Of a stretch of DNA of 6,889 nucleotides, positions 1 to 5,409 are shown piece after piece; the first letter of the stretch is position 1; every line of letters starts with the position of its first letter. The stretch covers positions 1-6,889 of the forward strand of contig CALWJG010000085.1 in assembly GCA_944380945.1 (NCBI GenBank). The letters run 5' to 3'. Source of the stretch: an uncultured Agathobaculum sp. GTDB taxonomy: Bacteria > Bacillota > Clostridia > Oscillospirales > Butyricicoccaceae. The translations under genes were made by a program, and so were the position numbers. The notes under the pieces are model-generated. The model did not search any database, was not told the DNA's origin, and saw only the letters and a list, made by a program, of their open reading frames with translations.

Positions 1-33
1 GCGCACGCGCTCCTTGAGCTGTTCTCTTGTCAT
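1..33 (-). CDS. N-terminus of an unidentified protein (partial, first 11 codons)
   Basis: An ATG at 31-33 opens a minus-strand reading frame that runs off the left edge of the window. The visible residues are MTREQLKERVR. A perfect AGGAGG lies 9 nt upstream, so the start is convincing although only 11 codons are visible. Eleven residues do not allow identification. In related Clostridia an HPr/Crh-type gene is often near uvrC, hprK, rapZ and whiA, and some UvrC proteins start with a similar charged helix, so UvrC is a guess and no more. The gene is separated from the HPr gene by a terminator and many hairpins, so it probably has its own promoter. I could not find a clean one. Confidence 0.6.
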   Translation of the reverse strand, partial: MTREQLKERVR

Positions 34-42
34 GGCAAACCG

Positions 43-48
43 CCTCCT
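43..48 (-). promoter_or_regulatory. Ribosome binding site of the partial gene at the left edge
   Basis: On the minus strand this reads AGGAGG, a full match to the anti-Shine-Dalgarno core. It sits 9 nt before the ATG at 31-33. It is the main evidence that a real gene begins there, because so little of the coding region is in the window. Confidence 0.75.
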
Positions 49-85
49 TTTCTGTGCTGCACACGCTTCCGCGAAAAAAGCCCCA

Positions 86-260
86 TGAGATCCACGGCTC
101 CGCCGTATCTCTCCGCACCGCGCCGCAGGCGCGCATTTTGCGGAGCGAAGCGAAGCTCTATGAAATCCGCAGCTCTGCCGCCCCCGCACCGCGCCGTAGG
201 CGCGCATTCCGCGGAGCGAAGCGAAGCTCTATGAAATCCACGGCTCCGCCGCGGATTTCA
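86..260. repeat. Palindromic tandem repeat, about 2.5 copies, 71-nt period
   Basis: Two 68-nt units lie at 113-180 and 184-251, separated by CCC. They differ at only a few positions, mainly in the TTG/CCG stretch and in the last 12 nt. A partial third copy of the unit's right end lies at 86-105, where TGAGATCC replaces TGAAATCC. Each full unit contains a 6-bp hairpin CGCGCC/GGCGCG (119-133 and 190-204) with a 3-nt loop. The right end makes a hairpin with arms TGAAATCC (232-239) and GGATTTCA (253-260). The unit also holds the iterated string GGAGCGAAGCGAAGCTC. The form resembles dispersed REP-like or MITE-like palindromic elements of bacterial genomes. No transposase is present. Whether it recurs elsewhere in the genome cannot be seen here. 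Confidence 0.75.
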
Positions 261-272
261 TACCGCGACCCA

Positions 273-287
273 GCCGCCTTGGGCGGC
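273..287. repeat. Short GC-rich hairpin
   Basis: The arms GCCGCC (273-278) and GGCGGC (282-287) are perfectly complementary around a TTG loop. It lies between the 71-nt repeat block and the longer hairpins. No U-run follows on either strand, so it is not a classical terminator. Its role is unknown. Confidence 0.5.
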
Positions 288-300
288 GACATTCGGGTAT

Positions 301-331
301 CGAAGGCCGGTTTCTCCGGAACCGGCCTTCG
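301..331. repeat. 12-bp perfect inverted repeat
   Basis: The arms 301-312 (CGAAGGCCGGTT) and 320-331 pair perfectly around a 7-nt loop. The stem would be very stable on either strand. There is no T-run beside it in either direction, so it lacks the usual sign of an intrinsic terminator. It could be a backup structure downstream of the HPr terminator or part of a palindromic element. Confidence 0.7.
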
Positions 332-333
332 TA

Positions 334-360
334 TATAGGGGGCTTCTGAAGCCCCCTATA
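334..360. repeat. 13-bp perfect palindrome, one-base centre
   Basis: The arms 334-346 (TATAGGGGGCTTC) and 348-360 (GAAGCCCCCTATA) are exact reverse complements around a single central T. Folded as RNA, the inner pairs would open into a small loop, leaving about 12 bp of stem. It lies 6 nt from the A-tract of the HPr terminator and 2 nt from the next hairpin. No T-tract follows it on either strand. It may stop read-through, protect RNA ends or bind a protein; nothing in the sequence decides between these. Confidence 0.75.
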
Positions 361-366
361 ACGATT

Positions 367-398
367 AAAAAAGCGCCGATTGTTCAAATCGGCGCTTT
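367..398 (-). terminator. Intrinsic terminator of the HPr-family gene
   Basis: Arms at 370-381 (AAAGCGCCGATT on plus) and 387-398 are perfect 12-bp complements with a 5-nt loop. Read on the minus strand, the stem is followed by a run of six T (positions 372-367, the first three within the stem), then AATCG. It lies 19 nt after the HPr stop codon. On the plus strand only TTT then CC follows, so the terminator is mainly functional in the minus direction. Confidence 0.9.
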
Positions 399-417
399 CC
401 ATTCAGGATGCGATCAA

Positions 418-681
418 TCAGTCGGTAAAGTTGGACGTAATCAGCTCGACCAGCGCAGAAACAGCCTCTTCCTCGTCCGGGCCGTCCGCGATCAGGTTGA
501 TGGTAGTGCCCTTGGTGATGCCAAGGGAAAGGATGCCGAGCAGGCTCTTCGCGTTGACGCGGCGCTCTTCCTTCTCCACCAGGATGGTCGACTTGAACTC
601 ATTTGCCTTCTGAATGAAAAAAGTTGCGGGACGGGCGTATAAGCCTACCTGATTGGTAACCTGTACTTCCTTCGAATACAT
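418..681 (-). CDS. HPr-family protein, Crh-like (Tyr at position 15, Ser46 kept)
   Basis: This 87-residue protein has the length and fold signature of HPr, the small phosphocarrier of the PEP sugar phosphotransferase system. The active-site motif normally reads GLHARPA, with His15 phosphorylated by enzyme I; here it reads GLYARPA, and the codon at 637-639 is TAC (Tyr). Arg17 and Pro18 are kept. The regulatory site is intact: Ser46 sits exactly at position 46 in NAKSLLGILSLG, the site used by HPr kinase/phosphorylase and recognised with CcpA. Without His15 the protein should not carry phosphate in the PTS. This parallels Bacillus Crh, which has Gln15 and acts in carbon catabolite control through P-Ser46. 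The start ATG has AGGAG (692-696) 10 nt upstream. The gene has its own promoter and terminator, so it appears monocistronic. Family assignment is sure; the Crh-like role is inferred. Confidence 0.95.
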   Translation of the reverse strand: MYSKEVQVTNQVGLYARPATFFIQKANEFKSTILVEKEERRVNAKSLLGILSLGITKGTTINLIADGPDEEEAVSALVELITSNFTD

Positions 682-691
682 AACTGCATCG

Positions 692-696
692 CTCCT
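692..696 (-). promoter_or_regulatory. Ribosome binding site of the HPr-family gene
   Basis: The minus strand reads AGGAG, 10 nt before the ATG at 679-681. It supports that start. A second ATG at 687-689 lies within the spacer, out of frame and too close to the site to be used. Confidence 0.75.
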
Positions 697-728
697 ATTT
701 CTTCAAATCCGAATTATATGATATATAT

Positions 729-757
729 AGTCTAACGCCTTTCGCGGGTTTCGTCAA
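729..757 (-). promoter_or_regulatory. Sigma-A-type promoter of the HPr-family gene
   Basis: On the minus strand, TTGACG (752-757, five of six consensus -35 bases) is followed after exactly 17 nt by TAGACT (729-734, four of six consensus -10 bases). The region just downstream is AT-rich (alternating TA at about 716-728). Transcription would start near 722, giving a leader of about 40 nt before the ATG. No other pair in the spacer is as good. It uncouples HPr expression from the mutS2 operon upstream. Confidence 0.65.
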
Positions 758-804
758 GGTTATTTTGCCTTCCCAGTATTTGTGTTTTGAATGAAAATTC
801 CCCG

Positions 805-840
805 AAAAAAGCGGGACCTGTCAGGCATTTTGCCCTGCGC
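805..840 (-). terminator. Possible weak terminator after mutS2
   Basis: On the minus strand an imperfect GC-rich hairpin region (840 to about 811) ends in CCCGC and is directly followed by six T (810-805). The best pairing is interrupted: a small GGCA/TGCC stem plus outer GC/GGG against CCC/GC with bulges. The T-run and the position, 33 nt beyond the mutS2 stop, suggest termination. The stem is poor, so read-through into the HPr gene is possible. Confidence 0.3.
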
Positions 841-872
841 ATCCGCGTGAAAGCGGCAATTCCTCCCGTTTT

Positions 873-3266
873 TCAGCGCAGTTCGGCAATGGTGACGCCC
901 TGCTCTCCCTCGCCGTAAACGCCCGAGCGTACGCTTTTGACGCGCTTGTTCGCGCGCAGGTGGCGCTGCACCGCATCGCGCAGCACGCCGGTGCCCTTGC
1001 CGTGGATGACCGTGACCGAGGGCAGGCCCGCCATGATCGCGCGGGACAGGAAATTGTCCACCTCGAACAGCGCTTCCTCCGCGCTCATGCCGCGCACGTC
1101 CACTTCGGTCTCCGCCGAGCGGATGTTGAGCTCGCGCCGGGGCGCGTCCCGCCGCGGCTGCGGCGCGGGCTTTTTCGCGGCCTGCTTGTCCTCTACCAGA
1201 CGCAGCTCGTTCTCCTTGACCGTCATCTTCATCGGACCGGCCTGCACCTGCACATTGCCGCTCTTGTCCGCTGGCGCGAGCACGTCCGCCAGCACGCCGC
1301 CCACGTTGATCAGCCGCACGCGGTCGCCCTTCTGAACCGGCCGCTGCTCGTCCGCCTCGATCACGCGCTTGCGGATGCCGCGGCGCTGCTCGTTCTCGGT
1401 CTGCGTGATGACGCCGCGCAGCGCAGCCTTGGCCGCGGCGAGGTTCTGGTCCGCATTTTTCTTCTGCGCCTTCTTTTTCATGTCCTCGAGCTCGTCGAAC
1501 ACGGTCTCGGCGGTCATGCGCGCGTCCTTGAGGATGCGGTCCGCCTGGCTGCGCGCGCCCTCGAGCAGCTTGTCCGCGCGCTGCTCGGCCGCGTCGCGCT
1601 CGGCGCGCATCTTGTCCCGCTCGGACTGGGCGGCCGAACGCATTTTCTGCGCCTCCTCGCGCATCTGCTCGATGCGGCGGCGCTCGCGCTCGAGCTCGGC
1701 GAGCACGTCCTCAAACCGCGCGTCCTCGGTCGAGACCTGCTCCTTCGCGCGCTCGATGATGGTCGGCTGCAGCCCGAGCCGCGCCGCGATGGCAAAGGCG
1801 TTGGACTTGCCCGGGATGCCGGTCAGCAAGCGGTAGGTCGGCTGGAGCGACTGCACGTCAAATTCACACGAGGCGTTCTCCACGCCGTCTGTCGTGAGCG
1901 CGAAGGTCTTGAGCTCGGCGTAATGCGTGGTCGCCGCCACGCACGCGCCCATCTGCCGCGCGTAGCCGATCACCGCGACCGCGAGCGCCGCGCCCTCGAC
2001 CGGGTCGGTGCCCGCGCCCAGCTCGTCGAACAGCACAAGGTCGCCCTGCCCGCAGCAGTCCATGATGGACACGATGGTCTTCATATGCGCGGAGAAGGTG
2101 GACAGCGACTGCTCGATCGACTGCTCGTCGCCGATGTCGGCATACACATGCTCAAACAGGCTGATCTCCGACTGCTCATTCGCCGGAATGTGCAGGCCGG
2201 AGGCCGCCATCAGGCTGAGCAGCCCCAGCGTTTTGAGCGACACGGTCTTGCCGCCCGTGTTCGGGCCGGTGATGACCAGCGTATCGTAATCGCCGCCGAT
2301 GGCGATGTCGATCGGCACGGCCTTGTCCTTATCGAGCAGCGGGTGCCGCGCGCGCAGCAGGCGGCAGCGGCTCGCGCCCTCCACGAGCGCCGGCGGCGCG
2401 GCGTTCATCTCAAACGACAGCTTGGCGCGCGCGAAGATGAAGTCGAGCGACACCAGCGCGTCGTAATCCTGCGCGATCGCGCCTTCATGCAGCGCGACCT
2501 CGTTCGACAGCTCGGCCAGAATGCGCTCGATCTCGGCCTCCTCGCGGCCCTCGAGCACCTTGATCTGGTTGTTGATCTCGACCACCTGCTGCGGCTCGAC
2601 GAACACGGTCGCGCCGGTGGAGGAGGTATCGTGCACCAGACCCGGGATGTCGCCGCGGTGCTCGGCCTTGACCGGCACGACGTAGCGCCCGTTTCGCTGG
2701 GTGACGATGGTCTCCTGCAGGTATTTGGAGCGCTCGCCCGAGATCAGGCGGTTCAAGGTCTCGCGCACCTTGCCCGAAATGCGGCGTAGTTCGCGGCGGA
2801 TGCTCAGCAGCTCGGGAGACGCGCCGTCCGCGATCTCCTCCTCGGACAGGATCGCGGTCGTGATGGCCTCCTCGAGCGAGCGGTTGCCGGTCAGCAGGCC
2901 GAAGATCGGCGTGAGCGCGGTCTTTTCCTCATGCTCCGCGTCGTAGACCAGCGCGCGGCGCGCGGTCTGCAGCAGGCTCGCGACGTCCAGCAGCTCACGC
3001 GGGCTCAGCGTGCCGCCGCGGCCGGCGCGCTGCAAAATCGCGCCCACCGCGCGGATGCCGCCGAAGCCCGGGCTGCCCTGCCGGACCATCAGGTTCTTTG
3101 CGTCAGTCGTCTGGTCCATCCAGACCTGCGCCTGCTCGCGGTCGTCCAGCGGCCGCAGGGCGCGGCATTTCTCCTTGGCCTCGTCCGATGCGGCCTGCGC
3201 CGCAAGACGGTCAAGGATCTCATAATATTCCAGTGTTTTTAAGGATTTTTCCCCTAATCTGTTCAT
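873..3266 (-). CDS. mutS2: Endonuclease MutS2 (Smr-domain MutS paralogue)
   Basis: The 797-residue product matches the usual MutS2 length of about 780-800. It has a helical core and clamp (about 1-310), then an ABC-type ATPase domain with Walker A GPNTGGKT (334-341), Walker B LVLFDELGAGTDP (410-422) and the H-loop region TTHYAELK (447-454). A long, highly charged coiled coil follows (about 505-640). After it come a KOW-like segment (about 644-690), a Lys/Pro-rich linker and a C-terminal Smr domain (about 718-797) with VDVRG and HGKGTG. It lacks the mismatch-recognition domain of MutS1. The family is known for suppressing recombination by acting on branched DNA and, in Bacillus, for acting on collided ribosomes. 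The ATG at 3264-3266 is preferred over a TTG six codons upstream because AGGAG lies 6 nt before it. It begins 26 nt after recO and is probably the last gene of the operon. Confidence 0.97.
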   Translation of the reverse strand: MNRLGEKSLKTLEYYEILDRLAAQAASDEAKEKCRALRPLDDREQAQVWMDQTTDAKNLMVRQGSPGFGGIRAVGAILQRAGRGGTLSPRELLDVASLLQTARRALVYDAEHEEKTALTPIFGLLTGNRSLEEAITTAILSEEEIADGASPELLSIRRELRRISGKVRETLNRLISGERSKYLQETIVTQRNGRYVVPVKAEHRGDIPGLVHDTSSTGATVFVEPQQVVEINNQIKVLEGREEAEIERILAELSNEVALHEGAIAQDYDALVSLDFIFARAKLSFEMNAAPPALVEGASRCRLLRARHPLLDKDKAVPIDIAIGGDYDTLVITGPNTGGKTVSLKTLGLLSLMAASGLHIPANEQSEISLFEHVYADIGDEQSIEQSLSTFSAHMKTIVSIMDCCGQGDLVLFDELGAGTDPVEGAALAVAVIGYARQMGACVAATTHYAELKTFALTTDGVENASCEFDVQSLQPTYRLLTGIPGKSNAFAIAARLGLQPTIIERAKEQVSTEDARFEDVLAELERERRRIEQMREEAQKMRSAAQSERDKMRAERDAAEQRADKLLEGARSQADRILKDARMTAETVFDELEDMKKKAQKKNADQNLAAAKAALRGVITQTENEQRRGIRKRVIEADEQRPVQKGDRVRLINVGGVLADVLAPADKSGNVQVQAGPMKMTVKENELRLVEDKQAAKKPAPQPRRDAPRRELNIRSAETEVDVRGMSAEEALFEVDNFLSRAIMAGLPSVTVIHGKGTGVLRDAVQRHLRANKRVKSVRSGVYGEGEQGVTIAELR

Positions 3267-3272
3267 CTTGTG

Positions 3273-3277
3273 CTCCT
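3273..3277 (-). promoter_or_regulatory. Ribosome binding site deciding the mutS2 start
   Basis: The minus strand reads AGGAG, followed by the 6-nt spacer CACAAG and then ATG. An alternative in-frame TTG at 3282-3284 would place this site inside the coding region, so the ATG start is preferred. Confidence 0.75.
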
Positions 3278-3292
3278 GTATCAAACAAAAGT

Positions 3293-4048
3293 CTATGGCT
3301 GCGGCAGCGCGACCGAATGGTAAAACCGCAGGCTGTCAAACCCGCGCCCTAAGTGGTACTGCACATAGTCCTCCGCCATGCGGCAGAACTGCGCGCGCGC
3401 CGGGCCGGACAGTGCAAAGGCAAAGGCTTTGCCGGTCTCGCTCGTCAGTACATGCGCAAGCGCGCGCAGCGCGGCGTCCGCAAGCGGCTCAAAGCCGCCC
3501 ACCCGGCGCGCGCACGCCTCATGCGCCGCCGTGCCGCCGCGCACGGAAAAGCACACGGGCGGCCGCTCGATCCCCTTGCCGCATACGCCGCACACCGCCA
3601 GATCGGGCGCGTAGCCGCTCTCGGCCATCACGCGCCACTCAAACGCCGCCTTGACCAGCGCCGGGTCGCGTTTTCCGCCCTCGAGCGCGTACAGCGCATG
3701 CAGCAGCAGCCTGCAGAGGGCCGGGCTGTCCTCCTCGGGCGAGGCGAGCGCGGACGCGGCCTCCGCCAGATAACATGCGAGCGCATAGCGCTCGATGTCC
3801 TGCGCGAGCGGAAAAAACGAGTGGACGAGGTCCGCATCCCGCAGCGCGTACCGCCCGCCCCGCTCGGACAGGATAAATGCCGAATAACAAAACTGCCGCG
3901 CGGCAGGGTTCTGTTTTTTGCCCCGCCGCGCGTTTTTGCATAAAATCTCCACCTTGCGCCCGTCCTCGGTCAGCACGGTCAGGTAGCGGTCAAAGTCGCC
4001 GAAATCCACCTCGCGCAGGCCGAGCGCGCGCAGCTTGACCTCCGCCAT
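3293..4048 (-). CDS. recO: DNA repair protein RecO
   Basis: This 251-residue protein has the normal RecO length and layout. The N-terminal OB-fold domain (about 1-80) is followed by a helical domain and a zinc-finger region. The C-terminus has a family-like YVQYHLGRGFDSLRFYHS segment (229-245). RecO acts with RecR to load RecA onto SSB-coated single-stranded DNA in the RecFOR gap-repair pathway. The zinc site starts with a normal CxxC (C153, C156), but the second half reads HEAC (H176, C179) where many RecO proteins have CxxC; C166 is a further candidate ligand. The ATG directly follows the era stop (TAAATG). The ribosome binding site GAGGA (4056-4060) lies inside the era 3' end, so translation is likely coupled. 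It precedes mutS2, another DNA-transaction protein. Confidence 0.95.
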   Translation of the reverse strand: MAEVKLRALGLREVDFGDFDRYLTVLTEDGRKVEILCKNARRGKKQNPAARQFCYSAFILSERGGRYALRDADLVHSFFPLAQDIERYALACYLAEAASALASPEEDSPALCRLLLHALYALEGGKRDPALVKAAFEWRVMAESGYAPDLAVCGVCGKGIERPPVCFSVRGGTAAHEACARRVGGFEPLADAALRALAHVLTSETGKAFAFALSGPARAQFCRMAEDYVQYHLGRGFDSLRFYHSVALPQP

Positions 4049-4945
4049 TTACGAATCCTCGTAGCCGAAGTTGCGCATCTGGTACTGGTTGTTGCGCCAG
4101 CCCTCCTTGACCTTGACCCACAGCTCGAGGAACACCCGGGCGTCCAGCATGCGCTCGATGTCCGCGCGCGCCTGCCGGCCGATCTCCCGCAGCATGGCGC
4201 CCTGCTTGCCGATGATGATGCCCTTGTGGCTCGCCTTCTCGCAGTAGATGACCGCGTTGATCTCGACAAGGCCGTCCTCGCGCTCATGCCAGCGCTCGAT
4301 GCCCACCGCAACGCCGTGCGGCACCTCGCGCTCGAGCAGGCGCAGCATCTTTTCGCGGATGATCTCGGCCACGAGCTGCCGCTCGGGCTGGTCGGAGACC
4401 ATATCGTCCGGGAACAGCTGCGGGCCCTCGATGGCGTACTTGTCCACCTCGGAGAGCAGGTCGGAAAGCCCCTCGCCCGTGCGCGCGGAGACCGGCACGA
4501 CGGCCTCGAACTCGTGCGCCGCGGCATAGGCCGCGATGACTGCGAGCAGCTCCTCCTTTTTGACCGTGTCGATCTTGTTGATGACCAGGATCGCCGGCAT
4601 ATGGTGCTGCTTGATCTGGTCGATCAGGCTCTGCTCCGCCGGGCCGATGTTGGCGATCGGCTCGACCACAAGCGCGGCCACGTCCACCTCGGAGACCGTG
4701 TCGGTCACGACCTTGCACATATAGTCGCCCAGACGCGAACGCGGCTTGTGCAGGCCGGGCGTATCCAGCAGCACATACTGGGTGTCGCCCCGGCTCAGAA
4801 CGCCGGTGATGCGCGTGCGCGTGGTCTGCGGCTTGCTGGACACGATCGCGACCTTCTGCCCGACCAGCTTGTTGGTCAGGGTGGATTTGCCCACGTTCGG
4901 GCGGCCGACCACGGAGACGACCGCTGTTTTGGTAATTTTACTCAT
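4049..4945 (-). CDS. era: GTPase Era
   Basis: At 298 residues this is a full-length Era, the essential GTPase that binds the 3' end of 16S rRNA and helps 30S subunit assembly. GTPase motifs are all visible: G1 GRPNVGKS (14-21), switch-region PQTTR (39-43), G3 DTPG (61-64), G4 NKID (123-126) and G5 SAR (153-155). The C-terminal KH domain carries IIIGKQGAMLREIG (243-256) and ends with the expected VKVKEGWRNN stretch. The ATG at 4943-4945 overlaps the dgkA stop (ATGA) and has GGGAG 6 nt upstream. A longer in-frame version starting upstream near 5035 would run through dgkA and add residues foreign to the family, so it was rejected. Confidence 0.98.
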   Translation of the reverse strand: MSKITKTAVVSVVGRPNVGKSTLTNKLVGQKVAIVSSKPQTTRTRITGVLSRGDTQYVLLDTPGLHKPRSRLGDYMCKVVTDTVSEVDVAALVVEPIANIGPAEQSLIDQIKQHHMPAILVINKIDTVKKEELLAVIAAYAAAHEFEAVVPVSARTGEGLSDLLSEVDKYAIEGPQLFPDDMVSDQPERQLVAEIIREKMLRLLEREVPHGVAVGIERWHEREDGLVEINAVIYCEKASHKGIIIGKQGAMLREIGRQARADIERMLDARVFLELWVKVKEGWRNNQYQMRNFGYEDS

Positions 4946-5409
4946 TGTATTCTCCCATATTTGAAAATAAACCACAGGGCGGCCGGCACGGAAAGCAGCA
5001 GCAGCGCCGCGGCCCACAGATGCGCGGCCAGCCACGCGAGCGCGCAGAGCAGCACGCCTTCAAACAGAAAAATGCACACGCCCACCGCCACGCACGCGGC
5101 TGCGCACACGACCACGCCGGCGGCTGCGATGTCCTTTGCGTTGCGGACAAAGCCGTCATACCCGCTGGCCTGACGGTCGCACAGGCGCTCGATGGCGGTG
5201 TTCATCAGCTCCGCGCCCATGGTCAGGCCGAAGCACAGGCACAGCGCCGCCGCCGCGGACGCATCCGCGCCGCCCAGCAGCGCGAACACCGTGACGTAAA
5301 ACGCCGCCGTCATGTGCACGCGGAAGTTGCGCTCCCCGTGGATGCACAGCCCCAGCCCGCGGAAGGCGTGCTGGAAGCTCTCGCTCAGTTTTCGGATGTT
5401 ATTCTTCAT
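4942..5409 (-). CDS. dgkA: DgkA-family lipid kinase (diacylglycerol or undecaprenol kinase)
   Basis: This 155-residue integral membrane protein phosphorylates diacylglycerol or, as for most Gram-positive members, undecaprenol, feeding the cell-wall lipid carrier pool. Family signatures are the N-terminal amphipathic SFQHAFRGL (11-19), ERNFRVH (26-32), the catalytic-type segment GAELMNTAIERLCD (65-78, with E67 and E74) and AKDIAAAGV (91-99). Three hydrophobic segments fit the usual fold (about 33-49, 52-68, 95-118). A fourth at about 119-149 extends it some 30 residues beyond the 123-residue Bacillus enzyme. Its ATG overlaps the ybeY stop by ATGA. The upstream Shine-Dalgarno match is weak (GAGAG about 10 nt before the ATG), so it probably depends on ribosomes finishing ybeY. 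The substrate cannot be decided from sequence. Confidence 0.95.
   Translation of the reverse strand: MKNNIRKLSESFQHAFRGLGLCIHGERNFRVHMTAAFYVTVFALLGGADASAAAALCLCFGLTMGAELMNTAIERLCDRQASGYDGFVRNAKDIAAAGVVVCAAACVAVGVCIFLFEGVLLCALAWLAAHLWAAALLLLSVPAALWFIFKYGRIQ
4952..4956 (-). promoter_or_regulatory. Ribosome binding site deciding the era start
   Basis: The minus strand reads GGGAG with a 6-nt spacer (AATACA) to the ATG at 4943-4945. It lies inside the last codons of dgkA, which fits translational coupling and fixes the Era N-terminus at MSKITKTAVV. Confidence 0.7.

Larger units (their letters stand above)
34..417. other. Intergenic region packed with inverted repeats
   Basis: This 384-nt stretch lies between the HPr stop codon and the start of the next gene and holds no credible gene. 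A plus-strand open frame at 27-338 crosses the repeats, has a low-complexity Arg/Ala/Pro-rich product and lacks a ribosome binding site. What can be seen is a chain of stem-loops at 87-111, 119-133, 190-204, 232-260, 273-287, 301-331, 334-360 and 370-398. The last is the HPr terminator. The 86-260 part is a degenerate tandem repeat. No convincing -35/-10 pair for the next gene was found on the minus strand. Confidence 0.8.

Noticed and set aside
86..260. CRISPR array
   Set aside because: Repeat units are 68 nt, almost directly adjacent (3-nt gap), and differ from each other. There are no unique spacers of constant length and no cas genes.
27..338. A 103-codon plus-strand open frame over the repeats
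   Set aside because: The product repeats itself with the DNA repeat, is Arg/Ala/Pro-rich, overlaps the start and ribosome binding site of the minus-strand gene at the left edge, and lacks its own ribosome binding site.
418..681. A functional PTS phosphocarrier (ptsH)
   Set aside because: The catalytic His15 is Tyr, so the standard ptsH role is not supported despite the clear HPr fold.
848..861. CcpA binding (cre) site upstream of the HPr-family gene
   Set aside because: TGAAAGCG matches the left half of the consensus, but the right half does not. It lies about 90 nt upstream of the -35 box, next to the mutS2 stop.
960..2789. A 609-codon open frame on the plus strand, opposite mutS2
   Set aside because: It is exactly antisense to a well-supported MutS2. 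Its product is rich in Arg, His, Leu and Ala with no recognisable motif, and no ribosome binding site is seen. GC-rich codon use removes stops from the opposite strand.
3267..3284. TTG start for mutS2 six codons upstream
   Set aside because: The AGGAG at 3273-3277 serves the ATG at 3264-3266 and would fall inside the coding region if TTG were used.
4946..5035. Longer Era start near 5035
   Set aside because: It would add about 30 residues read out of frame through dgkA, unlike any Era N-terminus. The ATG at 4943-4945 has a good ribosome binding site.
4226..5173. A 315-codon open frame on the plus strand, opposite era and dgkA
   Set aside because: It is antisense to two confirmed genes, has a low-complexity Arg/His/Asp-rich product and has no family signature.
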